The notes under the pieces are model-generated. The model searched no databases. It saw nothing but the letters and a program-made list of their open reading frames with translations, and had not been told where the DNA came from. From Gammaproteobacteria bacterium (GTDB lineage: Bacteria > Pseudomonadota > Gammaproteobacteria > Steroidobacterales > Steroidobacteraceae): 64,000 bases of DNA. Where the stretch lies: positions 55,975 to 119,974 of the forward strand of contig JAJPKM010000052.1 of assembly GCA_021323735.1 (NCBI GenBank), given 5' to 3'. The position numbers and the translations under genes are program-made. This document shows, in pieces, positions 37,936-50,588 of the stretch (the stretch's first letter is position 1; the number at the start of each line of letters is the position of its first letter).

Positions 37936-39210
37936 TCAACCGCCCGTGAGCATCCGGCTGATGGCGGCGAATGCCGGCAGCGTGACGGGATCGTTCGCCG
38001 CGCTCGAGGCGACGGGGTGCGAGGCAAACCGTGCGATCACCAGTTCCGCCTTCGGCGCAATGTACAAGCGCTGGCCATGGATGCCGCGCCCCTCGAACAC
38101 GCCCATTGCGTTGTGTGACACCCACCACATGTTGCGATACGAGTAGCCCTGCAGCAGGGTGTAGCCGGCCCCCGCGAATTTTGCCGGGTCTGCGCCGCCG
38201 CGTATATCGGCGACCACCGGCGGCGGGATGATCTGCTTGGCGCCCCATGCGCCTTCGCAGCGCATGAGTTCGCCGAATCGGCACAAGTCGCGAAGCGTGG
38301 CGCTCAATCCGGCGCCGCCCATCGCCACGCCGATGGTATCGACCGTTAGGTATCCATCTTCCTCACAGCCGATTTGCGTCCAGATTCTCTGGCTCATCAT
38401 GTCCGCCAGAGCAACGCCGGTCACCCGCTTCATCACCCAGCACAGAACTTCGGTGTTCACGGTCTTGTAGACGAACGCCGCGCCATGCGTCCCATCCTTG
38501 CGCAGCGTGCGCAGATAATCATAGAAGTTGTCCGGCCCGGCATAGCCCGCGGGGCGTGAGCGCAGACCGCCGGCCCGCCCATAATCCCAAATATCGGCTT
38601 TGGGGTCGGAGTACAGTTCCGAGTACCGCACGCCGATCTGCATGTCCAACACCTCGCGCAGCGTGGCGTCCTCGTAGGCGGTACCGGCCATTTCCGGCAA
38701 ATAGTGCGAGACGGTCTTCGTCTCGTCCAATGCGCGCTCGTGGATCAGCGCGGCCGCCAGCGTCGCCGCGTACGACTTGGTGATCGAGAAACAGGCATGC
38801 GGCAGCTGCTCCTTGAGCGCGCCGAAGTAACGTTCGTAAACTCGGCGGCCGCGATGCAGGATGAGGATGCCGTCCGCATAGGTGTGCCGCAGCGACTGCG
38901 CCCAGGTGAGTTGCCGACCGTGCAGATCCTGAAACGCCAAGGCGTCGATCGCCGCTTCGAGGCCGTTGGGCGCCACGCCAAGATCGCTGGCCACCGCATG
39001 GCCCCGCCGGACATTGACCGTCGGCGCCAGCTCACGCATGTGGCACAGAGTCCAGCGGTTCTGCGGAAACTCCAGGAAGCGATCCTCCTCGAAGCGGATC
39101 TGCTTCCCCCGAGGCGGCGGCGAACCCTGCATCCACCCTAGGGCATTGGGGTCCGAGGCGTCAGCATCGGGATATTCGACACCCTCAATCTCGACCATTC
39201 CGCTTTTCAT
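37936..39210 (-). CDS. Serine hydrolase of the beta-lactamase class C / 6-aminohexanoate-dimer hydrolase type
   Basis: A 424-residue penicillin-binding-like hydrolase. ATG 39210 is preceded by GGGGAAA and is preferred over the upstream ATG at 39309. The active-site Ser-x-x-Lys is in CFSITKSYAATLAAALI, the tyrosine block is FVYKTVNTEVLCWVMKRVTG, and the third motif appears as GRGIHGQRLYIAPKAELV. No signal peptide is seen, which together with the second and third motifs fits the cytoplasmic 6-aminohexanoate-dimer hydrolase/esterase branch rather than secreted beta-lactamases. The true substrate is not known. Confidence 0.85.
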   Translation of the reverse strand: MKSGMVEIEGVEYPDADASDPNALGWMQGSPPPRGKQIRFEEDRFLEFPQNRWTLCHMRELAPTVNVRRGHAVASDLGVAPNGLEAAIDALAFQDLHGRQLTWAQSLRHTYADGILILHRGRRVYERYFGALKEQLPHACFSITKSYAATLAAALIHERALDETKTVSHYLPEMAGTAYEDATLREVLDMQIGVRYSELYSDPKADIWDYGRAGGLRSRPAGYAGPDNFYDYLRTLRKDGTHGAAFVYKTVNTEVLCWVMKRVTGVALADMMSQRIWTQIGCEEDGYLTVDTIGVAMGGAGLSATLRDLCRFGELMRCEGAWGAKQIIPPPVVADIRGGADPAKFAGAGYTLLQGYSYRNMWWVSHNAMGVFEGRGIHGQRLYIAPKAELVIARFASHPVASSAANDPVTLPAFAAISRMLTGG

Positions 39211-39483
39211 CGTATTTCCCCACGAGAAATCCTGGCGTTCAGACTCGCCCGCGGCCACGGGAAATACTCGGAGGGCTCCTGATGGCGCGGCATGATCTGG
39301 CTCGCTCAAGACTGCCTACTTACCGGCGGGTTCGCAAGGAGCCCGCGGAACCCGCCTCGAGTATTTCGGGCGCAGTCCTTTAACTCAGGGCCTTTAGCTC
39401 CGCCCGCTTGAGACAGGCTTGCTCCGGACAGGCACAATGCGTCTGACATCCTCCCCTCGAGGCCAGCGTTCCCGCTGTGAGAT

Positions 39484-40332
39484 ATGAATTATCGACACAT
39501 CTATCATGCAGGCAATTTCGCCGACGTCGCCAAGCACGTCGGGCTGCTCTACTGCCTGCAGGCATTGAAGCGTAAAGAGGCGGGCTTTTTCGCACTCGAC
39601 AGCCATGCCGGCCGCGGCTTCTACGACTTGCAGGCCCCGGAAGCGCAGAAGTCAGGTGAAGCCGACCGTGGCGTTCAACGCCTCGTGGCCGAAACGCTGG
39701 GCAATGAATTCCTGCGCGATTACTTCAGCGCCATACGTGCACGCCGCGGCAAGCGGCTGCCACGCTATCCGGGATCGCCGGCATTGATTGCCCAGGCCTT
39801 GCGTCCGCAGGATCGCGCATTGTTCGTCGAGCTGATGCCGGCCGAGGCGCGCGCCGTGGAACGTGAGATCGATTCGCAGGGGCGGATTCGAACGCAGATC
39901 GACGACGGCTACGCGGCGCTCAAAGCCTTCCTGCCGCCGGAGGAGCGGCGCGGGCTGGTACTGATCGACCCACCCTACGAAAGCCTCGATGAGCTGAAAA
40001 TGATGCTGCAGGCTTTCGGTGATGCCTATCGGCGCTGGCCGAGCGGGATTTACTTGATGTGGTATCCGATCCGCAGCGCTTCTCAGCGCAGTGCAGTGCA
40101 TGCGCGATTCGAGGCGCTGAGAATTCCCAAGATGCTGTTGGCCGATCTGGCCATTCATCCCGACGATGCGGGACTGGGATTGGCGGGAAGCGGCCTGATG
40201 ATCGTCAACCCGCCGTATGGCGCGGATGAGTTTCTACGCGACGCCTATGGCGCAATTCATGAGGGCATTGCCGCACCGGGCGCCGGCTACGTCGAAGTAA
40301 CCCGCCTCACGCCTGAGCGAATGGCACAATAG
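39484..40332 (+). CDS. rlmJ: 23S rRNA (adenine(2030)-N(6))-methyltransferase RlmJ
   Basis: A 282-residue SAM-dependent methyltransferase. The typical start MNYRHIYHAGNFADVAKHVG, FFALDSHAGRGFYDL, RPQDRALFVELMPAEARAV, and the catalytic motif LVLIDPPYES all match RlmJ (formerly YhiR). It modifies A2030 of 23S rRNA. It is followed after 23 bases by the DUF4404 gene. Confidence 0.95.
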   Translation: MNYRHIYHAGNFADVAKHVGLLYCLQALKRKEAGFFALDSHAGRGFYDLQAPEAQKSGEADRGVQRLVAETLGNEFLRDYFSAIRARRGKRLPRYPGSPALIAQALRPQDRALFVELMPAEARAVEREIDSQGRIRTQIDDGYAALKAFLPPEERRGLVLIDPPYESLDELKMMLQAFGDAYRRWPSGIYLMWYPIRSASQRSAVHARFEALRIPKMLLADLAIHPDDAGLGLAGSGLMIVNPPYGADEFLRDAYGAIHEGIAAPGAGYVEVTRLTPERMAQ

Positions 40333-40355
40333 GATAGGCCTTCGAGGAGGACCCC

Positions 40356-40631
40356 ATGGACCCAAAAACATTGCGCGAACGGCTGGCCAAGCTGCATGCA
40401 GAACTCGCCGGCATGCACCGGGACAATCCGGCAACCCGGGAATCGCTCGGTGAGGTTCTTCCCGATGTCAAACGCATAGTGGATCAGCCGCCGGGCGCCG
40501 GAGAGTCGGCCGCGGACAAAACACTCCGGGATCGACTGGAACGCATCGCGGTGCAGTTCGAGGCCGTGCACCCGACGCTGGCGGCAAGTGCGCGCCGACT
40601 GATCGATCTACTGGGTGAAGTCGGTATCTGA
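40356..40631 (+). CDS. DUF4404 family protein
   Basis: A 91-residue soluble helical protein with a strong ribosome site (GAGGAGG, nine bases before ATG 40356). The pattern LRERLAKLHAELAGM, VLPDVKRIVDQP and AVQFEAVHPTLAASARRLID is that of DUF4404. The role is unknown. It probably shares the rlmJ transcript and meets the anti-sigma gene tail to tail. Confidence 0.8.
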   Translation: MDPKTLRERLAKLHAELAGMHRDNPATRESLGEVLPDVKRIVDQPPGAGESAADKTLRDRLERIAVQFEAVHPTLAASARRLIDLLGEVGI

Positions 40632-40644
40632 AGTCGGCTACAAG

Positions 40645-41351
40645 TCAGCGTGTCCAGACGATCGAATCATCCACGCGGGCGGCGATGCGTTCGACATCCG
40701 TGCTGCCGGACTCTGCGTCGCGCATGAGCACCGCGATGCTGCCGTGGCCCGGCACGGGCACGATGGTCCCGTGATAGCCCTGTTCATCGAAGCGCATGGA
40801 CTTGTTCACCGGTTCGTGCACCAGCACCATGACCGTGACGGGCCCCGAGGGAGTCTGCATCACCAGATGCGGCACCTTGTGTCCCCTGAAATCGCAGCTG
40901 CTGGCATAGCTAACGATGCCGGCGCCGGATTTCAGGCGAAGCTTCGAGTCCTGCAGGACGACATCCAGAGCCGGATCTGTGACGGGAACCTCGGTGCGCC
41001 GCCAGGCATCCGGCTCGCCCGCCATATGAGCCACCACGTCGGCGGCAAGGCTGCTCTGCGGAAGCGTAAGCCAGACTCCCCCGGCGACCAGCAGCGCCAA
41101 TACCACGCTGGCCGCCAGCGTCATCCATTGCCGCCGCCGCGGTGCAGCGGCCGCGGCCCTGCGCGCGAAGGGCAACACATTGGCGCTCTGCGGAACATCC
41201 ACGCGCAGTGCACGTTCCAGCCGTGACTCAAAACGCAACAGCCGCTCGGTAAACTCACGGCACTCGGCGCAAGATTCGCGGTGCGCGCGCAGCGCATCAT
41301 CCGAATCGTGCGGATCGGCCATCACGGCTAAGCGATAGTGGTCGTGGTCCA

Positions 41352-41355
<4 letters not shown>
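40645..41355 (-). CDS. Zinc-finger anti-sigma factor (DUF3379-like)
   Basis: A 236-residue bitopic protein encoded directly after an ECF sigma gene with ATGA overlap. The cytoplasmic N-terminus has a ZAS-type zinc site, RAHRESCAECREFTERLL (HxxxCxxC). One membrane helix lies near residues 81-100 (LAASVVLALLVAGGVWLTL). The periplasmic part contains AWRRTEVPVTDPAL and PSGPVTVMVLVHEPVNKSMR, typical of DUF3379. It should hold the sigma factor at the membrane until an unknown envelope signal appears. Tandem ATGs at 41355 and 41352 could both serve as start. Confidence 0.85.
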
Positions 41356-43867
<2,512 letters not shown>

Positions 43868-43868
<1 letters not shown>

Positions 43869-43884
43869 CCTGAATTATTCATGA
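43868..43884. repeat. Palindromic motif, copy 2
   Basis: Starting at the last base of the aroE stop codon, GCCTG plus one variable base plus ATTATTCATGA repeats the sequence found after topA (33177-33193) with a single difference. Here the right half of the palindrome is not preserved. Confidence 0.45.
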
Positions 43885-43923
43885 CGATCGGCATAGGTCT
43901 TAGACGTAGGGACCCGTCGGCTG

Positions 43924-45273
43924 TCAGCGCATCGTGACCAGTTCTTCCGCGCTGGTGGGGTGAATGGCCACGGTATCGTCGAAGTCCGCCTTGGTCGCAC
44001 CCATGCGGATGGCCACGGCAAACCCCTGCAACATTTCGTCGGCACCGCTCCCCAAGATGTGGCAGCCGACGATGCGCTGTTCGGGACCCACGCACACCAA
44101 TTTCATGTCGGTATGCGTTTTGCGGCTGGTCATCGCGTGATACATGGGCGTGAAATCGGCCACGTAGACTTTCACGGCATCGCCGTGAGCCGCGCGGGCT
44201 TCCGCTTCGCTGGCTCCCACGGTGCCGATCGGCGGATGGGTGAATATCACCGTGGGAATCATGCCGTAATCCAGTCGCCGGTCGGGTTTGCCGCCGAATA
44301 GCCGGTCACTCAGGCGCCTGCCCGCCGCGATGGCCACAGGAGTCAGGGCCGCCCTGCCGGTCACATCGCCGATGGCGTACACGCCGGCGACATTGGTGTT
44401 CTGAAACGCATCGGTGACGACGTAGCCTAAGTCATCGAGCGCAACACCGGAGCGGTGCAGATCGAGACCCGCGACATTCGCGGCGCGGCCGATCGCCCAC
44501 AGCACGCAGTCGAAACCTGCAAACTCGCGCCCGTCCTCCGCCACGAGCGTTTTCTTGCCCGCGTCCTCGCGCACCGCCGCGACGATCACGCGCTCGTGAA
44601 CATTCATCCCCAGCGCGCGGACTTCCCGCATCAGGGATTTGCTCAGCATCGCATCGAAGTTGCTCAGCAGCCGGTCCTTGCGGATGAACTGGTCCACGTC
44701 GCTGCCCAGCTCCCGGAAAGAGGCGGCCAGTTCGCAGGCGATGTAGCCGCTGCCGACGACGGCAACTCGCCGGGGTCGCGTTTCAAGATCGAAAAAGCCG
44801 TCCGAACTGATACCGTAGTGCGCTCCCGGAATATCCGGCAGGGACGCTTTACCTCCGGTGGCAATCACCAGATGCCGCGCGCTCAAACGCTGGCCGTTCA
44901 CTTCCACGGTGTGCGCGTCCACGAAACGCGCCGCGCCGCGCACGTATGCGACCCCCTTGGCGGCGAGATTGCGCTCGTAGATGCCGTTCAGGCGCAGTAC
45001 ATACGCATCGCGCTTGCGCTTCAACTGCGCCCAATCACTCTCGCCTACCTTCACGTCGAAGCCGTAGTCATTCGCATCGTGCAAGCTCAAGGCGACACCG
45101 GACGCATTCCACATCACTTTCTTCGGGACGCATCCGACGTTGACACAAGTTCCGCCCAAGCGCTGAAACTCAATCACCGCCGTGCGGGCGCCGTACTCGG
45201 CGGCGCGCTGTGCACACGCAAGGCCGCCGCTGCCGCCACCGATGCAAATGAGATCGAATAGTTGGTCTGACAC
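43924..45273 (-). CDS. gor: Glutathione-disulfide reductase
   Basis: A 449-residue flavoprotein that reduces oxidised glutathione with NADPH. It starts at GTG 45273. The FAD site is [20 protein letters not shown], the redox pair is Cys43/Cys48 in [13 protein letters not shown], the NADPH site [20 protein letters not shown], then [20 protein letters not shown], and the C-terminal active-site histidine is in [12 protein letters not shown]. Trypanothione or mercuric reductases are excluded by overall pattern and length. Confidence 0.93.
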   Translation of the reverse strand: MSDQLFDLICIGGGSGGLACAQRAAEYGARTAVIEFQRLGGTCVNVGCVPKKVMWNASGVALSLHDANDYGFDVKVGESDWAQLKRKRDAYVLRLNGIYERNLAAKGVAYVRGAARFVDAHTVEVNGQRLSARHLVIATGGKASLPDIPGAHYGISSDGFFDLETRPRRVAVVGSGYIACELAASFRELGSDVDQFIRKDRLLSNFDAMLSKSLMREVRALGMNVHERVIVAAVREDAGKKTLVAEDGREFAGFDCVLWAIGRAANVAGLDLHRSGVALDDLGYVVTDAFQNTNVAGVYAIGDVTGRAALTPVAIAAGRRLSDRLFGGKPDRRLDYGMIPTVIFTHPPIGTVGASEAEARAAHGDAVKVYVADFTPMYHAMTSRKTHTDMKLVCVGPEQRIVGCHILGSGADEMLQGFAVAIRMGATKADFDDTVAIHPTSAEELVTMR

Positions 45274-45369
45274 TGCCGATTCCGTCCCTATTGGTGGGTG
45301 CCATGATACGTGGTCGACGCCTAAGTGGCGCGCCGACTCTGAAGTCGGTGCGTCTGCTAGAATTAGACC

Positions 45370-47388
45370 GTGAACAATCCACTTCTAGACTTTGGCGCAC
45401 TTCCTGATTTCGGGCGTATCGAAGCGAGCCATGCTCGTCCGGCATTGGAACGGATATTGGCGGAAAATCGCCTCCGCCTCGCAGAGCTGACGGCCCAAGT
45501 CCAACCGACCTTTGCATCGCTGGTAGTGCCGGTCGAGGAATTGAGCTACCGCTTGAGCCGCGTGTTCAGCCCCATCTCGCACCTGAACGCGGTGGCCAAT
45601 TCGCCGCAGATGCGCGCGGCTTACAATGATTGCCTGCCGTTGCTCACGGAGTACTCCTCGGAGCTCGGCCAGAACGGCGCGCTGCAGGCCGGCTATGCCT
45701 ATGTGCTGCGGCACGAAGGCGGCACGCTCGATCCGTCGCAGCGCAAGCTGCTGGAAAATGCGCTGCGCGATTTCCGTCTGGCGGGGGTCGATTTGCAGCC
45801 CGCTCAAAAGGCGCGCTACCGCGATTTGGCGCAGCGTCTGGCGCACTTGGCGAGCAAGTTTTCGGAAAATGTCCTCGATGCCGGACGCGCCTATACCCGC
45901 AGCGTCACCAACAGTGCGGAACTGGCGGGCCTGCCCGGCAACGCCATCGATCGCGCGGCCGCCGATGCGCGCGAGGCCAAACAAGACGGCTGGCTGTTCA
46001 AGCTCGACCAGCCTACCTTCATGACCATCATGGCCAGCGCGGAAAACGAGCGGCTGCGTCGTGACATCTACGAAGCCTGGGTCACGCGCGCCTCGGAACT
46101 CGGACCGAGCGCCGGCCGCTTCGACAACTACGGCATCATTGCGCAGATTCTGCCGCTGCGCGACGAACTCGCGAAGCTGCTGGGATTCTCCAATTTCGCC
46201 GACTATGCGCTCGCGACCCGCATGGCGAAAAGCAGCAAGCAGGTGCTCGCCTTTCTGGACGACCTGGCGCGCCGCTGCCGGGCGGCGGCGCGCGAGGAAT
46301 TCCTGCGCCTCGAGGAGTTTGCCGGCCGCACCCTCAACGCCTGGGACATGGCGTTCTACGGCGAGCGTCTGCAGGAATCGCGCTTCAAGGTTTCTCAGGA
46401 GGCGCTGCGGCCCTACTTCCCGTTGCCTAAGGTGCTGGAGGGATTGTTCGCCTTGACGCAACGTCTGTACGGCGTGAGCGTCAGAGAACGCGCCGGCGTC
46501 AGTGTCTGGCATCCGAGCGTGCGCTACTACGATTTGCTCGACAAAGATGGGCGCGCCGCTGCCGGCTTTTTTCTCGATCCCTATGCGCGCGGCGAAAAGC
46601 GCAGCGGCGCATGGATGGACGAGTGTGTGATCGCCAAGTCGCTGCCCTCGGGCACCGCGCTGCCGGTGGCGCAGCTGGTGTGCAATTTCACCGCCCCGGT
46701 GGGGGCTCAGCCCTCGCAGCTCACGCACAACGAGGTGATCACCCTATTTCACGAATTTGGCCACGGACTGCACCACATGCTGACACGCGTGGCGTATCCC
46801 AGCATTGCCGGCATCAACGGCGTCGCATGGGACGCGGTGGAGTTGCCGAGCCAATTCATGGAGAACTTCGTGTGGCGCGCCGAGGTCCTGCCGTTGATTT
46901 CCGCACATGTCGACGGCGGCGAATCTCTGCCCGTCGACATGCTCCAGCGCCTGCTCGGCACGCGCACCTTCAATGCCGCGCTCGACACGCTGCGGCAGAT
47001 CGAACTTGCCACTTTCGATTTCGAATTGCACGCCAATTTCGACGGCGCAGCGGGCGCGGACGTCAATGGGGTGCTGGCCGCGGTCCGGCAGCGGGTCGCC
47101 GTGGTGCCGGCCGCGCCGTTCAATCGCATGCCCGCAAGCTTTGCGCATATATTTGCCGGCGGCTATGCGGCCGGTTACTACAGTTACAAATGGGCCGAAG
47201 TACTGGCCGCCGACGCCTTCGAGGCATTCGAAGAAGCGGGCGTGTTCGACGCCGCGACGGCGACGCGGTTTCGCGAGTCTATCCTGAGCAGAGGCGGCAG
47301 CATCGATGCCATGGACGCCTTCGTGCGCTTTCGTGGGCGCCAGCCCGACGTTCGACCCTTGCTGAAGCAAACTGGAATTGCGGCGTGA
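45370..47388 (+). CDS. prlC: Oligopeptidase A (M3 family)
   Basis: A 672-residue cytoplasmic zinc metallopeptidase starting at GTG 45370. The zinc site is [14 protein letters not shown] (HExGH) near residue 460, with the third ligand downstream in [12 protein letters not shown]. Other M3 landmarks are [18 protein letters not shown] and the C-terminal [20 protein letters not shown]. PrlC degrades signal peptides and short oligopeptides. The stop overlaps the next gene's GTG. Confidence 0.95.
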   Translation: MNNPLLDFGALPDFGRIEASHARPALERILAENRLRLAELTAQVQPTFASLVVPVEELSYRLSRVFSPISHLNAVANSPQMRAAYNDCLPLLTEYSSELGQNGALQAGYAYVLRHEGGTLDPSQRKLLENALRDFRLAGVDLQPAQKARYRDLAQRLAHLASKFSENVLDAGRAYTRSVTNSAELAGLPGNAIDRAAADAREAKQDGWLFKLDQPTFMTIMASAENERLRRDIYEAWVTRASELGPSAGRFDNYGIIAQILPLRDELAKLLGFSNFADYALATRMAKSSKQVLAFLDDLARRCRAAAREEFLRLEEFAGRTLNAWDMAFYGERLQESRFKVSQEALRPYFPLPKVLEGLFALTQRLYGVSVRERAGVSVWHPSVRYYDLLDKDGRAAAGFFLDPYARGEKRSGAWMDECVIAKSLPSGTALPVAQLVCNFTAPVGAQPSQLTHNEVITLFHEFGHGLHHMLTRVAYPSIAGINGVAWDAVELPSQFMENFVWRAEVLPLISAHVDGGESLPVDMLQRLLGTRTFNAALDTLRQIELATFDFELHANFDGAAGADVNGVLAAVRQRVAVVPAAPFNRMPASFAHIFAGGYAAGYYSYKWAEVLAADAFEAFEEAGVFDAATATRFRESILSRGGSIDAMDAFVRFRGRQPDVRPLLKQTGIAA

Positions 47389-47960
47389 AGCGGGCGGCGG
47401 CGCTGCTGCTGGCGCTGCTGGCGGCCAGGGGCGTGGCCGACACCGCCTACGTGAGCGACGAGCTGGTGCTGGGTGTCTATGCCGACCCGAACAATCAGGG
47501 TCAGCGACTGGCTACCCTGCATTCGGGGACCCGCGTCGACACATTGCTGCAGAGCGGGGAATTTACCCAAGTGCGCTTGAGCGATGGAACGACCGGCTGG
47601 GTGAAATCGGCGTTCCTGACATCTAAAGAGCCGGCGGTAGTTCGACTCAAGCAGCTCGAGGAGGAACTCGACCGCGCCCACGCGACGACGCCGGCGCTTG
47701 CCGAGGCGGCGGCTCGCAGCGAAGTGGAACAGCTCAAGCAGGAGCTTGCCGCCCGCCAAACCGAATTGGACGCCGTGCGCGTGGGGTCTGTCCCTCAGTC
47801 GGCCGCGGCGGTGCCCATATTCTTGCCTGCCGCCCGGGAGCGATGGGCGATGATTGCCAGCCTCGGCGCCCTTGCCGGTCTCGTCTGCGGATTCTGCTTA
47901 GGCTATGCGACGTTGGCGCGGCGCATCCGGCAGAAATTCGGCGGCCTCAAGGTTTATTGA
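47385..47960 (+). CDS. SH3-domain membrane protein (TIGR04211/YgiM-like)
   Basis: A 191-residue protein starting at GTG 47385 inside the prlC stop. It has a signal peptide (AAALLLALLAARGVADTA), a bacterial SH3 domain (about 22-85: YVSDELVLGVYADPNNQGQR to DGTTGWVKSAFL), a coiled-coil stretch (VRLKQLEEELDRAH, VEQLKQELAARQTEL), and a C-terminal membrane helix (IASLGALAGLVCGFCLGYA) with a basic tail. That order is the TIGR04211 layout. It probably sits in the inner membrane facing the periplasm. Confidence 0.85.
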   Translation: MKRAAALLLALLAARGVADTAYVSDELVLGVYADPNNQGQRLATLHSGTRVDTLLQSGEFTQVRLSDGTTGWVKSAFLTSKEPAVVRLKQLEEELDRAHATTPALAEAAARSEVEQLKQELAARQTELDAVRVGSVPQSAAAVPIFLPAARERWAMIASLGALAGLVCGFCLGYATLARRIRQKFGGLKVY

Positions 47961-48073
47961 ATAAGCTTGAGCCCGGGCCGCGCCCGCGGTGGGTTGACTT
48001 AATACTGTGAGCTACGTCCACATGCGGCGTGGGGACATGGCGCCGCAGGTGGCAAAAGCCTAAACTCCCGGCG

Positions 48074-49075
48074 ATGTACGATCTTCGACGTAACGATTAT
48101 GACGTTGCGAACTGCGTTCAGGTCAGCTCCACCGCTGCGGTAACCGCGGCAGTCCATGAACTTTTTACAACGGCGTGGCCGTCCGAATCCTTCGACAAGG
48201 TAGCGGTCGCATTCGAGGATTTCGACAAGCTGTTTACCGGCCGTATGCCCGGCTATCACGGCGTCGATACGCTGTATCACGACCGCCAGCACTCGCTCGA
48301 CATGACGCTGGCCATGGCCCGGCTCCTGGTCGGCTACGAGCGCAGCGTGGAGAGCAGGCTGCGCTTCGGCGGCGAGCGCGCGGCGATGGCGCTGGTGACT
48401 TCACTGTTTCACGACGCGGGTTACATCCGGGAATTCGACGATCACCTGCATACCAATGGCGCCGAATTCACTCTTTATCATGTGACTCGCAGCGCGCGTT
48501 TCCTCGCACGCTACCTGCCGAGTCTTGGCCTGGAAGCCTGGGTACCGGTGGCGACGCGCATCGTTCACTTCACCGGATACGAGATCAAGCTCAACATGAT
48601 CCAGCTTGCCGATCCGAAGGATCGCAAGTTGGGCCACTTGCTGGGTACGGCGGACTTGATCGCGCAGATGGCGGATCGCTGCTACTTGGAAAAATGCCGC
48701 GATCGGCTCTATCCGGAATTCGTGCTGGGCGGAGTCGCCACCACGACCGCGGGGGATGGTTCGCTGCGGGTTCGCTACAGCTCCGGGCTGGATCTCTTGC
48801 GCCAGACACCGGCGTTCGTGCGCGAGACCTTCGTCGGGCGCCTCCAGGGCGAGTTCGAGTATGCGTACCGCTATCTCGAGTGCCTGTTCGGCGGCAAGAA
48901 TCCCTATCTCGAGGCGATCGAGCGCAACGTCGGCTATCTGCAGCGCGTGTTGCGCACTGAGCGTTGGCCCATGCTGCGACGGAATCCACCCCTGTTCACC
49001 TCGGACGACACGCAGATCGGCCAAGTGCGCGGCTTGATGCTCGATCGATTGAAGGCGCTCTGGGCAGAAGCCTGA
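48074..49075 (+). CDS. HD-domain phosphohydrolase-like protein
   Basis: A 333-residue soluble protein starting at ATG 48074. The central region carries a metal-binding pattern like class I cyclic nucleotide phosphodiesterases and HD hydrolases: YHDRQHSLDMTLAMARLL, TSLFHDAGYIREFDD, and later ATRIVHFTGYEI, with DLIAQMADRCYLEKC in the last third. These would supply the His and Asp ligands. The N- and C-terminal parts are not recognised. Whether it cleaves a cyclic nucleotide or another phosphoester cannot be read from the sequence. Confidence 0.75.
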   Translation: MYDLRRNDYDVANCVQVSSTAAVTAAVHELFTTAWPSESFDKVAVAFEDFDKLFTGRMPGYHGVDTLYHDRQHSLDMTLAMARLLVGYERSVESRLRFGGERAAMALVTSLFHDAGYIREFDDHLHTNGAEFTLYHVTRSARFLARYLPSLGLEAWVPVATRIVHFTGYEIKLNMIQLADPKDRKLGHLLGTADLIAQMADRCYLEKCRDRLYPEFVLGGVATTTAGDGSLRVRYSSGLDLLRQTPAFVRETFVGRLQGEFEYAYRYLECLFGGKNPYLEAIERNVGYLQRVLRTERWPMLRRNPPLFTSDDTQIGQVRGLMLDRLKALWAEA

Positions 49076-49150
49076 ACCCAAACGTCGGCGCCGCCCCCGA
49101 CACCCGATCCGTCTCGCTCGCAGCCACCGGAAATTTCTTAAGACAGGCCC

Positions 49151-49825
49151 TTACGGCCAATCGATCGCCGCTACGTAACGCGCGTGCAGTTCATCGAGGC
49201 GCGCCAGTACCAACTCCTTCCCCTCGAGCGCAGCGTCGGTAAGGCCAGCGCGCAGCACAGCTGTGCTCAAATCCCGGCGGGCTTTCTCCGCGATGGGCGC
49301 AAAGCTGAAATGCCAGGGCTCGGGCTGCACTCCCGAACGCATGCCCTGAAACGGACGAAAGAATCCAAAGCGCGGAGCATGAACGTCCAACCAGCGGACG
49401 AGATGTACAAAGGGTCCGCCCGACGCAAACTCCTCGCGTGTGAGTTTGGCTCGTGATCCGGGCGCCAAGGCGTTGCCATCGACCAGATCCAAGTCGGTGC
49501 CCCAGTGATGCCGGCTGGCACCGGGCAGTGCCGACCACAGCAGGATGGCGTCGATCCGCGCCGTCGGTGAGAGTGCCCGGACATCGAGTTCTGCACCGGC
49601 GGCGTCATATAGGGGCCGCTCTCCCCTGAACTTGCCGTTCCAGATGTCCAACTGGCGGACGAAATCGCGGAAGGCGCTCTGTGGCAGCAAGTCGATGCCA
49701 TCGGCGGCGGCCGCGCGCCGCAGATTGAGGAAGGGCGTCACGACTTGCGAGTGCAGCAGGCACTCAAGATCGGCAACTCCCGAGAGATGCGATCGAGCGC
49801 GGCCGGTGAGCTCGGCTTCATTCAA
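49151..49825 (-). CDS. M15 family metallopeptidase (VanY-type D-Ala-D-Ala carboxypeptidase)
   Basis: A 224-residue protein without signal peptide. Zinc ligands appear in SRHHWGTDLDLV (His near 106-107, Asp111/113) and in the ExxH motif EPWHFS (Glu169, His172), as in VanY/DD-carboxypeptidases. It starts within the stop of the DsbA-like gene (ATGA). Without an export signal it may act on recycled peptidoglycan fragments in the cytoplasm; that is inference. Confidence 0.88.
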   Translation of the reverse strand: MNEAELTGRARSHLSGVADLECLLHSQVVTPFLNLRRAAAADGIDLLPQSAFRDFVRQLDIWNGKFRGERPLYDAAGAELDVRALSPTARIDAILLWSALPGASRHHWGTDLDLVDGNALAPGSRAKLTREEFASGGPFVHLVRWLDVHAPRFGFFRPFQGMRSGVQPEPWHFSFAPIAEKARRDLSTAVLRAGLTDAALEGKELVLARLDELHARYVAAIDWP

Positions 49826-50472
49826 GACGCCACGCCCCTTCCCAATTTGAGTTCTGCCACCTGATCGAAGATCCGCGCGAACACCCCCACTTCCTGTGCA
49901 CCGGAAATCGTGTACTGACCATCGAAGATAAAAGTAGGAACACCCGTTATTCCCAGCACCGTCGCGTGGCGCTCGGCGGCGACGACGCCGTCTTGACCGA
50001 TCCGTAAAATCAGTACGTTGCGAACCTCCGGGCCGTGCAAACCTACTTCGGTACCGAGGCGCACCAGCTCGTCAGGATCCCCGATATCGCAGCCCTCCTC
50101 GAAATAGGCGCGCATGATCCGGTCCTTGACCGCTGCTTGGAGGCCATGCCGTGCGGCATGTGCCACCAACAAATGTGAGCGGCGCGTGTTGGGCACCCGG
50201 CTGACCAGGTCAAAACGAAACCGGATGCCGCAGGCATCTCCATGACGCTCCAGTTCCGCATGCGCCTGCTGCAGGCGCGCCTGGTCCGGCATTCTGGCCG
50301 CCATATAGGTTTCCCGGTCGACTCCTTCGACGGGGATATCGGGATCCAGCTCGAAGGGCCGCCACGTGACGGTAGGCTCGTACTGCGGGCGCGCCGCGAT
50401 CGCCAGATCGAAGCGCCGCTTCCCCAAGTAGCACCACGGACAAACCGTGTCGGAATAAATGTCGATGCGCAT
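49822..50472 (-). CDS. DsbA family oxidoreductase (FrnE-like)
   Basis: A 216-residue cytoplasmic thioredoxin-fold protein. The active site is in DIYSDTVCPWCYLGKRRFDL (CPWC). An all-helical insertion follows and the fold closes with GITGVPTFIFDGQYTISGAQ, whose cis-proline loop GVP is intact. FrnE proteins are linked to oxidative-stress tolerance and polyketide metabolism elsewhere. It is first in a two-gene unit with the M15 peptidase. Confidence 0.9.
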   Translation of the reverse strand: MRIDIYSDTVCPWCYLGKRRFDLAIAARPQYEPTVTWRPFELDPDIPVEGVDRETYMAARMPDQARLQQAHAELERHGDACGIRFRFDLVSRVPNTRRSHLLVAHAARHGLQAAVKDRIMRAYFEEGCDIGDPDELVRLGTEVGLHGPEVRNVLILRIGQDGVVAAERHATVLGITGVPTFIFDGQYTISGAQEVGVFARIFDQVAELKLGRGVAS

Positions 50473-50588
50473 GTGCGGGATCCTAGGAGCCTCTCTGTAG
50501 TCCGCGTGGCCCGATTGTACCCTCGCCCCTTATGGGGGTTGGCCTGAACAGGTATGATTATCGGTTAAGAGAGGGGGCGATATCATCG

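Noticed and set aside
37936..39210. Serine hydrolase as an AmpC beta-lactamase
   Set aside because: No signal peptide, and the second and third motifs fit the 6-aminohexanoate-dimer hydrolase/esterase branch; there is no AmpR neighbour.
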